34,011 bases of DNA from Sphingomonas folli (GTDB taxonomy: Bacteria > Pseudomonadota > Alphaproteobacteria > Sphingomonadales > Sphingomonadaceae): assembly GCF_019429525.1 (NCBI RefSeq), contig NZ_JAHXZL010000016.1, positions 1 through 34,011 of the forward strand. The letters run 5' to 3'. Numbering within the stretch: position 1 is the first letter of the stretch; each line of letters opens with the position of its first letter. The notes beneath the pieces were generated by a model. It had not been told where the DNA came from. It did no database searches and saw only the letters and a program-made list of their open reading frames with translations. Below are positions 1 through 8,820 of this stretch, piece after piece. The position numbers and the translations under genes are program-made.

Positions 1-30
1 GCGTGCCGGCTGGCACCATCCTCCACTGGC

Positions 31-125
31 GTCATCCTGCGCTTGCCTCAGGATCCGCCGTGCCGCAGCCGCCGCGGCCGCTGGTCCCGCGGCACGGTGG
101 ATCCTGAGACGAGCCCAGGATGACG
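31..125. repeat. Large imperfect inverted repeat in the 5' gene-free region
   Basis: Positions 47-66 and 99-118 are reverse complements at 19 of 20 bases, and the outer segments GTCATCCTG (32-40) and CAGGATGAC (116-124) also pair. The right half (about 104-125) resembles the repeat at 10213-10238 (GTGGATCC...GGATGACG). It looks like two head-to-head copies of a dispersed intergenic repeat. Apart from this and the repeat at 206-297, I see nothing in positions 1-450. Short open frames there have arginine-rich, low-complexity translations and are not supported as genes. Confidence 0.6.
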
Positions 126-205
126 GCGGGAGGAGAGGGCCGTGCCGTCTCACGCGACGGCGCCCGAGGCGAGCGCGCCCTCCGCGCCTCCGCGTGAACA
201 TGATG

Positions 206-297
206 GCTCACGCGAAGCCGCGAAGACGCGAAGCATGGAGACGCGGCACCGCCGCCGCAGGAGCGACAGCTTCGCGCCCTCGCGTCTTCGCGTGAAC
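206..297. repeat. 28-bp inverted repeat pair rich in CGCGAAG
   Basis: Positions 206-233 and 270-297 are inverted copies, identical at about 24 of 28 bases, built on CTTCGCG/CGCGAAG units. It could fold into a long hairpin just upstream of the first gene. Nothing indicates that it is coding. Confidence 0.55.
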
Positions 298-450
298 GAT
301 CTCGCGCGGAGGCGCGGGGAGAGTGCGTGAGCGGCGATGCGCTCGTCTCGCTGCCAACCGAAGAGCCTGCGGCGCGTCCGCCCCTCACCCGCTCACTCTG
401 AGCGAGCTTTCGCGCTTCCCCGCCGCGCGCCGCGCCGCTACCGCCGCGAC

Positions 451-2667
451 ATGGCCGCGCTGACCCGTCGCAAGCTGCTGATCTCCGGGGGCGCGGGCGT
501 CGGGCTGGTGGTCGCCTGGGCGCTGTGGCCGCGCCACTATGGCGTCTCGCTGCCGACCGCGCCCGGCGAGGCGGCGTTCGGTGCCTTCCTCAAGATCGCG
601 CGCGACGGCCAGGTGATCGTCGCGGTGCCGCAATGCGAGCACGGCCAGGGCGTCTACACCGTGCTGGCGCAGATCGTCGCGGACGAGCTCGGTGCCGACT
701 GGCGCACCGTCGGCGTGGAGGCCGCGCCGCTCGCCCCGCGCTACGCCAACCCGCTCGGCGCCGCCGCGCTGTTCGCGGACGCCGCGGCGCACGTGCCCGA
801 GCGCGTCCGCGACGAGATCTGGACGCGCGACTCGCTCCTGGTCACCGCCGGCTCCAGCTCGGTGCGCCGGTTCGAACAGCCGCTGCGCGAGGCGGGGGCG
901 GCGGCGCGCGTGCTGCTGTGCCAGGCCGCGGCGAAGCGATGGGACGCCGACTGGCAGCAGTGCGACACGCGCGCCGGCTTCGTCACGCTGGGCGACCGCC
1001 GCCTCCGCTTCGCCGAGCTGGCCGAGGCGGCGGCGGGCGGGCGCGTGCCCGACGAGCTGCCGCTGCGGCTCGGCGACGAGGGGCGGCTGAGCGGCGAGTC
1101 GGTGCCGCGGCTCGACTCGCCCGCCAAGGTCGACGGCTCGGCCAATTTCGTCGCCGACGTGCGGCTGCCCGACATGGTCTTCGCCAGCGTCCGCCAGGGG
1201 CCGCAGCCGGGCGCGCGGCTGCGCTCCTGCGACCGGACGGCGGCCGAGCGCGTGCGCGGCATGCTGTCGGTGGTCACGACCGATCACTGGGTCGCCGCGG
1301 TGGCGAACAACTGGTGGGCCGCCAACCGGGGCGTCGCCGCGCTGGCGCCGCGCTTCGAGCGCGACGGCACCATGGTGGACGACATCGCGATCCAGCGCGC
1401 GCTCGACGCCGCGCTCGATCGCGCCGGCGAGTCGGTGGCGCGCGTCGGCGACGCCGCGGCGGCGCTGCGCGGCGGCGGCGTGATCGAGGCCGAGTATAGC
1501 GTCGGCCCCGCGCTCCACGCCGCGATCGAGACTCCCGCCGCGACCGCGCACTGGCGCGACGGCCGGCTGGAGCTGTGGCTCGCCACCCAGGCGCCGACGC
1601 TGGCGCGTGCCGCGGCGGCGCGCGCGGTCCAATTGTCCGAGCGTGACGTGATCGTCCACGCGATGCAGGTCGGCGGCTCGTTCGGCGAGGCGCTGGAGCA
1701 TGACGTCGCGGCGCAGGCGGCGGTACTCGCGCGCGCGCTGCGGCGGCCGGTGCAGCTCTGCTGGTCGCGCGGCGAGGCGCTACTGCACGATCGCGTCCGC
1801 GCGCCCGCCAAGGCGCGGATGCGCGCGCGGCTCGGCCCGCGCGGCGCGATCCTGGCGTGGCACGCCGCCATCGCCGCGCCGTCGACCGGGCGCGCGCTGG
1901 GCGAGCGGCTGCTCGCGGGCGACCCGCTCCGCCGCGTCGCCGCCGCGCTGCCCGCGGGTGCCGACCGCTACGCCACCTCGGGCGCGGTGCCGCCCTATCG
2001 GCTCCCGGCGCTCGCGGTCGATCACCACCCGGTCGCGCTCGACCTGCCGACCGGCCACCTGCGCGGCGGGGCCGACGGCTACACCGCCTTCTTCACCGAG
2101 TGTTTCATCGACGAGCTGGCGCGCGCGGCGGGCAGCGAGCCGATGTCCTATCGCGTCGGGCTGCTCGGCGGCGACGCGCGGCTGGCGCGCTGCCTCACCA
2201 CCGCGGCCGAGCTCGGCGGCTGGTCGGGCGGCGTGCCGGGGAGCGGGCAGGGGATCGCCTGCCATCGCATGGCCGGCAGTGCCATCGCGGTGCTCGCCGA
2301 GGCCGACGTGGGCGACGGGGGCGACGCGCGCGTCACCCGCCTGGTCGCCGCGGTCGACGGCGGGCGCGCGATCAACCCCGACGTGGTGCGCCAGCAGATC
2401 GAGGGCGGGCTGGTGTTCGGCGTCGCGGCCGCCACCGGCACCGCGGCGGGCTATGAGGAGGACCTCGCCACCGTCCGCCACCTCGGCGCGCTCGACCTGC
2501 CGACGCTCGCCACCGCGCCCGAGATCAGCGTGGAACTGATCGCCAGCGGCGCGGATTGCGGTGGGATCAGCGACCTCGGCGTGCCCGCGGTCGCCCCCGC
2601 CATCGCCAACGCGCTGTTCGCCGCCACCGGCACGCGGCGGCGCGCGCTGCCGCTCAGGAGATCGTAG
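451..2667 (+). CDS. Divergent xanthine dehydrogenase-family molybdopterin-binding subunit (IorB-like), Tat-exported
   Basis: This 738-residue protein resembles the large, molybdopterin-cytosine-dinucleotide-binding subunit of periplasmic isoquinoline 1-oxidoreductase/aldehyde dehydrogenase enzymes. The ATG at 451 is chosen because it directly starts a Tat signal (TRRKLLISGG, then a hydrophobic stretch). An in-frame ATG at 337 would add arginine-rich, repeat-derived sequence. The aldehyde oxidase/xanthine dehydrogenase core and the C-terminal 'GVPAVAPAIANALFAATG' block are recognisable. Canonical motifs are altered: GGGFGR is GGSFGE (residues 408-413), and the GxGE carrying the catalytic Glu reads S707-D708. 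No 2Fe-2S partner gene lies beside it. The stop codon TAG abuts the hemH ATG with no spacing, so the two are probably cotranscribed. The family call is firm; enzyme activity and substrate are unknown. Confidence 0.82.
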   Translation: MAALTRRKLLISGGAGVGLVVAWALWPRHYGVSLPTAPGEAAFGAFLKIARDGQVIVAVPQCEHGQGVYTVLAQIVADELGADWRTVGVEAAPLAPRYANPLGAAALFADAAAHVPERVRDEIWTRDSLLVTAGSSSVRRFEQPLREAGAAARVLLCQAAAKRWDADWQQCDTRAGFVTLGDRRLRFAELAEAAAGGRVPDELPLRLGDEGRLSGESVPRLDSPAKVDGSANFVADVRLPDMVFASVRQGPQPGARLRSCDRTAAERVRGMLSVVTTDHWVAAVANNWWAANRGVAALAPRFERDGTMVDDIAIQRALDAALDRAGESVARVGDAAAALRGGGVIEAEYSVGPALHAAIETPAATAHWRDGRLELWLATQAPTLARAAAARAVQLSERDVIVHAMQVGGSFGEALEHDVAAQAAVLARALRRPVQLCWSRGEALLHDRVRAPAKARMRARLGPRGAILAWHAAIAAPSTGRALGERLLAGDPLRRVAAALPAGADRYATSGAVPPYRLPALAVDHHPVALDLPTGHLRGGADGYTAFFTECFIDELARAAGSEPMSYRVGLLGGDARLARCLTTAAELGGWSGGVPGSGQGIACHRMAGSAIAVLAEADVGDGGDARVTRLVAAVDGGRAINPDVVRQQIEGGLVFGVAAATGTAAGYEEDLATVRHLGALDLPTLATAPEISVELIASGADCGGISDLGVPAVAPAIANALFAATGTRRRALPLRRS

Positions 2668-3687
2668 ATGCTGCCCGCCGACCATCCGACGATACCGGCG
2701 CCGCGCGTCGGCGTGCTGCTGATCAACCTCGGCACGCCCGACTCCGCCGACACGCGCGCGGTGCGCCGCTACCTCGCCGAGTTCCTGTCGGACCGGCGCG
2801 TGGTCGAGCTGCCCCGGATCGCGTGGCAGCCGATCCTGCGCGGCATCGTGCTGACGACGCGTCCGAGGAAGTCCGCGCACGCCTATCAGCAGGTGTGGAG
2901 CGAGGCGGGCTCGCCGCTCGCCGCGGTGACGCGCGCGCAGGCGGAGGCGCTGAAGGACGCGTTCGGCGCGGGCGTGCTGGTCGACTGGGCGATGCGCTAC
3001 GGCAATCCAGCGATCGCCGACCGACTGGCGGCGATGAAGGCGGCGGGGTGCGAGCGCATCCTGCTCGCGCCGCTCTACCCGCAATATTGCGCCGCGACGA
3101 CCGCCACCGCCAACGACAAGGCCTTCGCCGCGCTGGCGCAATGGCGCTGGCAGCCGGCGATCCGCACGCTGCCGCCCTATCACGACGATCCCGCTTATGT
3201 CGCGGCGCTGGCCGCGCGCGTCGGCGAGGGACTCGACGCGCTCGACTTCGCCCCCGACGCGCTGATCGCCAGCTTCCACGGCATGCCGCAGCGCACGCTG
3301 GAGCGCGGCGACCCCTATCACTGCCACTGCCAGAAGACCGCGCGGCTGCTCGGCGAGGCGCTGCGCGAGCGGCTCGCCGGCCGGCCGCTGACGGTGGCGT
3401 TCCAGTCGCGCTTCGGCAGCGCCAAGTGGCTCGGCCCCGCCACCGACACCACGCTGGAGGCGATGCCGGGGCAGGGCATGCGCAAGGTCGCGGTGGTGGC
3501 GCCGGGCTTCTCCGCCGACTGTCTGGAGACGCTGGAGGAGCTGGCGATCCGCGGGCGCGAGAGCTTCATCGCCGCGGGCGGGACGCATTTCGCCTACCTG
3601 CCCTGCCTCAACGACTCGCCGCAGGGTGTCGCCATGCTGCGCACGATCCTCTCGCGCGAGCTTGAAGGCTGGGTGGCGCGCGGCTAG
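2668..3687 (+). CDS. hemH: Ferrochelatase
   Basis: This enzyme inserts Fe2+ into protoporphyrin IX, the last step of protoheme synthesis, at the cytoplasmic face of the membrane. The 339-residue protein has the expected bacterial length. Its N-terminus carries GVLLINLGTPD. The catalytic histidine lies in SFHGMPQRTLERGDPY, and the C-terminal half carries FQSRFGSAKWLGP and GFSADCLETLEEL with the conserved acidic residues. All of these are typical of the E. coli-like ferrochelatase branch. The ATG follows the preceding stop codon directly, implying translational coupling to the molybdenum-enzyme gene. A 30-bp gap with a hairpin separates it from phaB. Confidence 0.97.
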   Translation: MLPADHPTIPAPRVGVLLINLGTPDSADTRAVRRYLAEFLSDRRVVELPRIAWQPILRGIVLTTRPRKSAHAYQQVWSEAGSPLAAVTRAQAEALKDAFGAGVLVDWAMRYGNPAIADRLAAMKAAGCERILLAPLYPQYCAATTATANDKAFAALAQWRWQPAIRTLPPYHDDPAYVAALAARVGEGLDALDFAPDALIASFHGMPQRTLERGDPYHCHCQKTARLLGEALRERLAGRPLTVAFQSRFGSAKWLGPATDTTLEAMPGQGMRKVAVVAPGFSADCLETLEELAIRGRESFIAAGGTHFAYLPCLNDSPQGVAMLRTILSRELEGWVARG

Positions 3688-3713
3688 CCTCTCACCAAGG
3701 TTAAGGGAGAGGC
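3687..3713 (+). promoter_or_regulatory. Hairpin that would sequester the phaB ribosome binding site
   Basis: GCCTCTC (3687-3693) and GAGAGGC (3707-3713) are perfect 7-bp complements around a 13-nt loop. The right arm contains the Shine-Dalgarno AAGGGAGAGG (3703-3712), five bases before the phaB ATG at 3718. The left arm begins at the last base of the hemH stop codon (3685-3687), so ribosomes finishing hemH would disrupt it. Regulation is inferred from pairing only. Confidence 0.5.
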
Positions 3714-3717
3714 AGGC

Positions 3718-4440
3718 ATGGCAAGGGTCGCGATCGTCACCGGCGGCACACGGGGCATCGGCGAGGCGATCAGCGTCGCGTTGCGCGACCTGGGCATGAC
3801 CGTCGCCGCCAATTACGCCGGCAACGACGAGCGCGCGCGCGATTTCACCGCGCGCACCGGCGTCGCCGCGTACAAGTGGGACGTGGCGGACCATGACGCC
3901 TGCCAGGACGGCTGCGCCAAGGTCGCCGCCGAGCTGGGGCCGGTCGACGTGCTGGTGAACAACGCGGGGATCACGCGCGACGGCACGATCCTGAAGATGA
4001 CCTACGCGATGTGGAAGGAGGTCATGGACACCAACCTGGGCGGCTGTTTCAACATGGCCAAGGCGGTGTTCCCCGGCATGCGCGAGCGCAAATGGGGCCG
4101 GATCGTCAACATCGGCTCCATCAACGGCCAGGCCGGGCAGTACGGCCAGGTCAATTACGCCGCGGCGAAGAGCGGCATCCACGGCTTCACCAAGGCGCTG
4201 TCGCAGGAGGGCGCGCGCGCCGGCGTCACCGTCAACGCGATCGCGCCGGGCTATATCGACACCGACATGGTCGCCGCGGTCCCGGGCGAGGTGCTGGAGA
4301 AGATCGTCGCCAAGATCCCGGTCGGCCGGCTCGGCCAGGCGCAGGAGATCGCGCGCGGCGTCGCCTTCCTGTGCTCGGAGGAGGCCGGTTTCGTCACCGG
4401 CTCGACGCTGAGCATCAACGGCGGCCAACATATGTACTGA
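3718..4440 (+). CDS. phaB: Acetoacetyl-CoA reductase, SDR family
   Basis: This is a 240-residue NADPH-dependent short-chain dehydrogenase, most like PhaB, which reduces acetoacetyl-CoA to (R)-3-hydroxybutyryl-CoA for polyhydroxybutyrate. It has the Rossmann motif TGGTRGIGEAI near residue 8, NNAGITRD, the catalytic Ser in NIGSINGQAGQYGQ, and the YAAAK catalytic pair. The DGTILKMTYAMWKEVMDTN segment and the C-terminal INGGQHMY favour PhaB over the closely related FabG. No phaA or phaC lies nearby. A good Shine-Dalgarno (GGGAGAGG) precedes the ATG but sits inside a hairpin with the end of hemH. FabG-like activity is the main alternative. Confidence 0.9.
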   Translation: MARVAIVTGGTRGIGEAISVALRDLGMTVAANYAGNDERARDFTARTGVAAYKWDVADHDACQDGCAKVAAELGPVDVLVNNAGITRDGTILKMTYAMWKEVMDTNLGGCFNMAKAVFPGMRERKWGRIVNIGSINGQAGQYGQVNYAAAKSGIHGFTKALSQEGARAGVTVNAIAPGYIDTDMVAAVPGEVLEKIVAKIPVGRLGQAQEIARGVAFLCSEEAGFVTGSTLSINGGQHMY

Positions 4441-4470
4441 GGTCGAAGTTACCTCAGTCGAAGCGAGAGC

Positions 4471-4494
4471 GTGCTCCTGCGCACGCGGGGGCAC
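4471..4494. repeat. Short GC-rich inverted repeat, convergent gap
   Basis: GTGCTCC (4471-4477) and GGGGCAC (4488-4494) pair with one G-U-type mismatch around a GC-rich centre. It belongs to the dispersed 'CTCCTGCG...' hairpins also found near 10010, 11735, 14205, 20365 and 20420. It lies between the convergent phaB and lysR genes and might help end transcription, but no U-tract is present. Confidence 0.4.
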
Positions 4495-4537
4495 GGGTCG
4501 GGCCGGATGGATCGAGGCTCGGCGCCCCGAGCGGCGA

Positions 4538-5428
4538 TCAGCCCGCCCCCGCGGTCACGATCGCCACGAAGTTGGCGGCAACGGGGGGGCTCGCGCTGGC
4601 GTGGACGAGCCACATCGCGCTGACCGCGCTGTCGTCCGCGAGCGCGGTATAGACCAGCCCGGCCGACTGGAGCGCGCACAGCGACTCCGCCACCACGGTG
4701 ATCCCCACGCCGGCCGCGACCAGGCCGAGCAGGGTCGACACCTCGCGCACGGCCTGAGCGACGCGCGGCTCGGCGCCGGCCGCGCGCATCAGTGCGAACA
4801 GTTCCTCGGTGAAGCCGCCGCTGCGATCGCTGGCATAGACCACCAGCGGGTGCGCCGCGGCGTCGGCCAGCCGCAGCTCGGCGCGACCGGCGAGCGGGTG
4901 GTCGGGACGGGTCGCCACCACCAGCCGCTCGCGCAGGATCCGGGTCGCGGTCAGCTCGGGCGGCAGCGACGGCGGCGCGGCGCTTCGGAGAAAGCCGACG
5001 TCGAGCGCGTCGCCGAGGATCGCGCCGACCTGCGCCGGCCCGGCGACCTCGGACAGGGCGAGCTGGACGTCGGGGTAGCGCAGCCGATAGGCGTGGATCG
5101 CGGCGGCGACCTGCGGGATGAAGGGAGCGGAGGCGTTGAAGCCGACGCGCAGCTCGCCCAGCTCGCCGCTGGCGGCGCGGCGCGCCACCGTCGCCGCCTT
5201 CTCCGCCTCCGCCAGCGTGCGCCGCGCCGCCTCGAGGAACATCGCGCCCGCGTAGGTCAGGGTGACCCGCCGGCTGGTGCGATCGAGCAGGCGCACGCCC
5301 AGTTCGTCCTCGAGCTGGCGGATCTGCTGGCTGAGCGGGGGCTGCGAGATGCCGAGCCGCGCCGCCGCGCGCGCGAAATGCAGGTCCTCGGCGACTTGGA
5401 CAAAATAGCGCAAGTGGCGCAGCTCCAT
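4538..5428 (-). CDS. LysR-family transcriptional regulator
   Basis: This is a 296-residue LysR regulator. The N-terminal winged helix-turn-helix (MELRHLRYFVQVAEDLHFARAA, then LGISQPPLSQQIRQLE) is canonical, followed by the two-lobed LysR substrate domain from about residue 90 (LRVGFNASAPFIPQV). The ATG at 5428 is chosen because MELRHLRYF is the usual N-terminus of BenM/CatR-like members. It has no Shine-Dalgarno, so translation may be leaderless or weak; a TTG at 5476 is the alternative. It is divergent from the RND efflux operon, with a perfect LTTR-type palindrome two bases upstream of its start. That makes autoregulation and control of the pump likely; the ligand is unknown. Confidence 0.93.
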   Translation of the reverse strand: MELRHLRYFVQVAEDLHFARAAARLGISQPPLSQQIRQLEDELGVRLLDRTSRRVTLTYAGAMFLEAARRTLAEAEKAATVARRAASGELGELRVGFNASAPFIPQVAAAIHAYRLRYPDVQLALSEVAGPAQVGAILGDALDVGFLRSAAPPSLPPELTATRILRERLVVATRPDHPLAGRAELRLADAAAHPLVVYASDRSGGFTEELFALMRAAGAEPRVAQAVREVSTLLGLVAAGVGITVVAESLCALQSAGLVYTALADDSAVSAMWLVHASASPPVAANFVAIVTAGAG

Positions 5429-5429
5429 G

Positions 5430-5452
5430 ATTGATAGCCTGTACGTATCAAT
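5430..5452. promoter_or_regulatory. LysR-type (T-N11-A) operator palindrome
   Basis: ATTGATA (5430-5436) and TATCAAT (5446-5452) are perfect 7-bp inverted arms 9 bp apart, giving the T-N11-A geometry of LysR-family sites. It lies between lysR and the RND operon, just before the lysR ATG. On the minus strand TAATAT (5471-5466) could serve as the lysR -10, which would put the palindrome near the transcription start and suit autorepression. Confidence 0.6.
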
Positions 5453-5610
5453 CGCGGCGGAAACAATATTAGACAAAGCGTTAACCTGCGCTCATCCGCT
5501 GCACCGCGGCATCTCACTGCGCCGCCGTCCTTTCCTGGTCGTCCGTCGCTGCCCGCGCTAGGCTGGCGCGCGACGCCGCTCACCGGGGCGGGCGCCACCA
5601 ACGGGAAGCT

Positions 5611-8600
5611 GTGCCCATGATCGGCATCGTACGCATAGCGCTGGCGCGGCCGCTGACGTTCATCGTCATGGCGATCCTGATCGCGATCGTCGGCGTGCTC
5701 GCCGCGATCCGTACCCCGGTCGACATCTTCCCCGACATCCGCGTGCCGGTGATCGCCACCGCCTGGCAGTACGCCGGCCTATCGCCCGACGAGATGTCGG
5801 GGCGGATCATCACTCCGTTCGAGCGCGTGCTGACCACCACGGTCAACGACATCGACCATATCGAGAGCCAGTCGCTGCCCGGCATCGGCGTCGTGAAGAT
5901 CTACTTCCAGCCCGGCGCCGACATCCGCACCGCCACCGCGCAGGTCACCTCGGTGTCGCAGACCGTGCTCAAGCAGCTGCCGCCGGGCATCACCCCGCCG
6001 CTGGTGCTCAACTACAGCGCCTCGACCGTGCCGATCGTCCAGCTCGCGCTCTCGGGCAAGGGCCTGTCCGAGGGGCAGATGTTCGATCTCGCCAGCAACC
6101 AGGTGCGCCCCGGGCTGGTCACCGTGCCGGGCGCGGCGATCCCCTATCCCTCGGGCGGGCGCCAGCGCCAGATCCAGATCGACCTCGACCCCGACGCGCT
6201 CCAGTCCAAGGGACTGTCGGCGCAGGACGTCGGCAACGCGATCGCGGCGCAGAACCAGATCAACCCGGCGGGCTTCGCCAAGATCGGCGGCTTCCAGTAC
6301 AGCGTCCGCCTCAACAACGCGCCCGGATCGATCGAGGAGCTCAACAGCATCCCGGTGAAGGTCGTGGGCGGCGCCACCATCTACATGCGCGACGTGGCGC
6401 ACGTGCGCGACGGCTCGGCGCCGCAGACCAACGTCGTCCACGTCGACGGCGCTCGCTCGGTGATCATGACGGTGCTCAAGAACGGCGCCACCTCGACGCT
6501 GGCGATCGTGCAGGGGATCAAGGACGCGCTGCCCAAGATCCAGGAGACGCTGCCGAGCACGCTCAAGATCGTGCCGATCGGTGACCAGTCGCTGTTCGTC
6601 CGCGCCGCGGTGGAGGGCGTGGTGAAGGAGGGCGCGATCGCGGCGGCGCTGACCAGCCTGATGATCCTGCTGTTCCTGGGATCGTGGCGCTCGACCGTGA
6701 TCATCGCCATCTCGATCCCGCTGGCGATCCTGTCGGCGATCATCGGCCTGGCGGTGACGGGCAACACGCTCAACACCATGACGCTCGGCGGCCTCAGCCT
6801 CGCGGTCGGCATCCTGGTCGACGACGCGACGGTGACGATCGAGAACATCAACTGGCATCTGGAACAGGGCAAGCCGGTCCACCGCGCGATCCTCGACGGC
6901 GCGGCGCAGATCGTGACGCCCGCCTTCGTCTCGCTGCTGTGCATCTGCATCGTGTTCGTGCCGATGTTCTTCCTGCCGGGCGTGGCGGGCTTCCTGTTCG
7001 TGCCGCTGGCGCTGGCGGTGGTGTTCGCGATGATCGCCTCGTTCATCCTGTCGCGCACGCTGGTGCCGACCATGGCGATGTACCTGCTCAAGCCGCACGG
7101 CGCGGGTGACGACCATGACCAGCAGAGCGCCGGCGCGCCCGCGTCGCGCAACCCCCTGGTGCGGTTTCAGCGCGGCTTCGAGGCGCGGTTCGAGCGGATC
7201 CGCACCGGCTATGGCGGGATGCTCGAGCGCGTGCTCGCCGCGCCCAAGGGCTTCGTGATCGGCTTCCTCGCGGTGGTGCTGCTGTCGTTCGGGCTGGTGC
7301 CCTTCCTGGGGCAGAACTTCTTCCCCTCGGTCGACGCGGGGCAGATCGCGATGCACGTGCGCGCCCCCGTAGGGAGCCGGATCGAGGAGACCTCGGCCGA
7401 GTTCGACCGCATCCAGCGTCGCATCCGCCAGATCATCCCGGCCGACGAGCTGGTCTCGGTGGTCGACAACATCGGCCTGCCGGTCAGCTCGATCAACACG
7501 ACCTACAACAATTCGGGCACGGTCGGCCCGCAGGACGGCGACGTGCTGATCCAGCTGTCGGAGGACCATGCGCCGACCGCGGACTATGTCCGCCGGCTGC
7601 GCGAGCAGCTGCCGCGCGACTTCCCCGGCGCCACCTTCTCCTTCCTGCCGGCGGACATCACCAGCCAGATCCTCAACTTCGGCGCGCCCGCCCCGATCGA
7701 CATCCAGATCGCGGGCAAGGACGCCGACGCCAACGCTGCCTATGCGCAGAAGATCATGCGCCGGATCGCCAAGATCCCCGGCCTGGCCGACGCGCGCATC
7801 CAGCAGTCGGCGCGCTACCCGCAGCTCAACGTGGCGGTCGATCGCAGCCGGATCGGCCAATATGGCCTGACCGAGCGCGACGTCACCACCAGCCTGGCGA
7901 GCTCGCTGGCGGGCACCGCGCAGACCGCGCCCGTGTTCTTCCTCAACCCCGACAACGGCGTGTCCTACCCGGTGGTGGCGCAGGCGCCCGAGTATCGCGT
8001 CGGCTCGATGAGCGACCTGTCGAGCATCCCCGTGACCGGCACGAACGGGCGCTCGCAGGTGCTGGGGGGTCTCGGCACGATCGTCCGCGCCAACGCGCCC
8101 GCGGTGGTGTCGCACTATAATATCGCGCCGGTTGTCGACATCTTCGCCACGCCGGCGGGGCGTGACCTGGGCGCGGTGGCGGGCGATATCCGCCAGGTGC
8201 TCGACGAGCTCAAGGCCGGGGCGCCGAAGGGCGCGACCGTCACGCTGCGCGGCCAGTACGCCACGATGAACAGCGCCTTCTCGGGCCTGGGCTACGGGCT
8301 GCTCGGCGCGATCGTGCTGATCTACCTGCTGATCGTGGTGAACTTCCAGAGCTGGCTCGACCCGTTCGTGATCATCACCGCGCTGCCCGGCGCGCTGGCG
8401 GGGATCATCTGGATGCTGTTCGTCACCGGCACGACCTTGTCGGTGCCCGCGCTCACCGGCGCGATCATGTGCATGGGCGTGGCCACCGCCAACGCGATCC
8501 TGGTGGTGAGCTTCGCGCGCGAGCGCCTCGCCGAGCTGGGCGACGCCACTGCCGCCGCGCTGGAGGCGGGGATGACCCGCTTCCGCCCGGTGCTGATGAC

Positions 8601-8820
8601 CGCGCTGGCGATGATCATCGGCATGCTGCCGATGGCGCTGGCGCTGGGCGAGGGCGGCGAGCAGAACGCCCCGCTCGGCCGCGCGGTGATCGGGGGGCTG
8701 CTGGTCGCCACCTTCGCCACGCTGATGTTCGTCCCTGTCATCTTCAGCCTCGTCCACCGCCGCCGCGCCGCGACCGCGCCGACGCGCGAGGCCCACCATC
8801 TGGAGCAAGCCCATGTCTGA
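5611..8820 (+). CDS. RND efflux transporter permease (HAE-1/AcrB-like)
   Basis: This is the inner membrane, proton-driven pump of a tripartite efflux complex. The 1069-residue length and the repeated layout (TM1, porter domain, TM2-6, then a second copy) fit the AcrB/MexB class. TM1 is ALARPLTFIVMAILIAIVGV, followed by TPVDIFPDIRVPV. The proton-relay aspartates are D404-D405 in VGILVDDATVTIEN. The C-terminal half carries GAIMCMGVATANAILVV and a final TM set ending in LLVATFATLMFVPVIFSL. The GTG at 5611 and the ATG at 5617 are both possible starts. Its end overlaps the adaptor gene by 8 bp. Natural substrates cannot be read from sequence; the divergent LysR suggests an aromatic or other small inducer. 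Confidence 0.95.
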   Translation: MPMIGIVRIALARPLTFIVMAILIAIVGVLAAIRTPVDIFPDIRVPVIATAWQYAGLSPDEMSGRIITPFERVLTTTVNDIDHIESQSLPGIGVVKIYFQPGADIRTATAQVTSVSQTVLKQLPPGITPPLVLNYSASTVPIVQLALSGKGLSEGQMFDLASNQVRPGLVTVPGAAIPYPSGGRQRQIQIDLDPDALQSKGLSAQDVGNAIAAQNQINPAGFAKIGGFQYSVRLNNAPGSIEELNSIPVKVVGGATIYMRDVAHVRDGSAPQTNVVHVDGARSVIMTVLKNGATSTLAIVQGIKDALPKIQETLPSTLKIVPIGDQSLFVRAAVEGVVKEGAIAAALTSLMILLFLGSWRSTVIIAISIPLAILSAIIGLAVTGNTLNTMTLGGLSLAVGILVDDATVTIENINWHLEQGKPVHRAILDGAAQIVTPAFVSLLCICIVFVPMFFLPGVAGFLFVPLALAVVFAMIASFILSRTLVPTMAMYLLKPHGAGDDHDQQSAGAPASRNPLVRFQRGFEARFERIRTGYGGMLERVLAAPKGFVIGFLAVVLLSFGLVPFLGQNFFPSVDAGQIAMHVRAPVGSRIEETSAEFDRIQRRIRQIIPADELVSVVDNIGLPVSSINTTYNNSGTVGPQDGDVLIQLSEDHAPTADYVRRLREQLPRDFPGATFSFLPADITSQILNFGAPAPIDIQIAGKDADANAAYAQKIMRRIAKIPGLADARIQQSARYPQLNVAVDRSRIGQYGLTERDVTTSLASSLAGTAQTAPVFFLNPDNGVSYPVVAQAPEYRVGSMSDLSSIPVTGTNGRSQVLGGLGTIVRANAPAVVSHYNIAPVVDIFATPAGRDLGAVAGDIRQVLDELKAGAPKGATVTLRGQYATMNSAFSGLGYGLLGAIVLIYLLIVVNFQSWLDPFVIITALPGALAGIIWMLFVTGTTLSVPALTGAIMCMGVATANAILVVSFARERLAELGDATAAALEAGMTRFRPVLMTALAMIIGMLPMALALGEGGEQNAPLGRAVIGGLLVATFATLMFVPVIFSLVHRRRAATAPTREAHHLEQAHV

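Noticed and set aside
337..450. Upstream ATG extension of the molybdenum enzyme gene
   Set aside because: The added 38 residues are arginine-rich and abut the repeat region; the Tat signal starts naturally at the ATG at 451.
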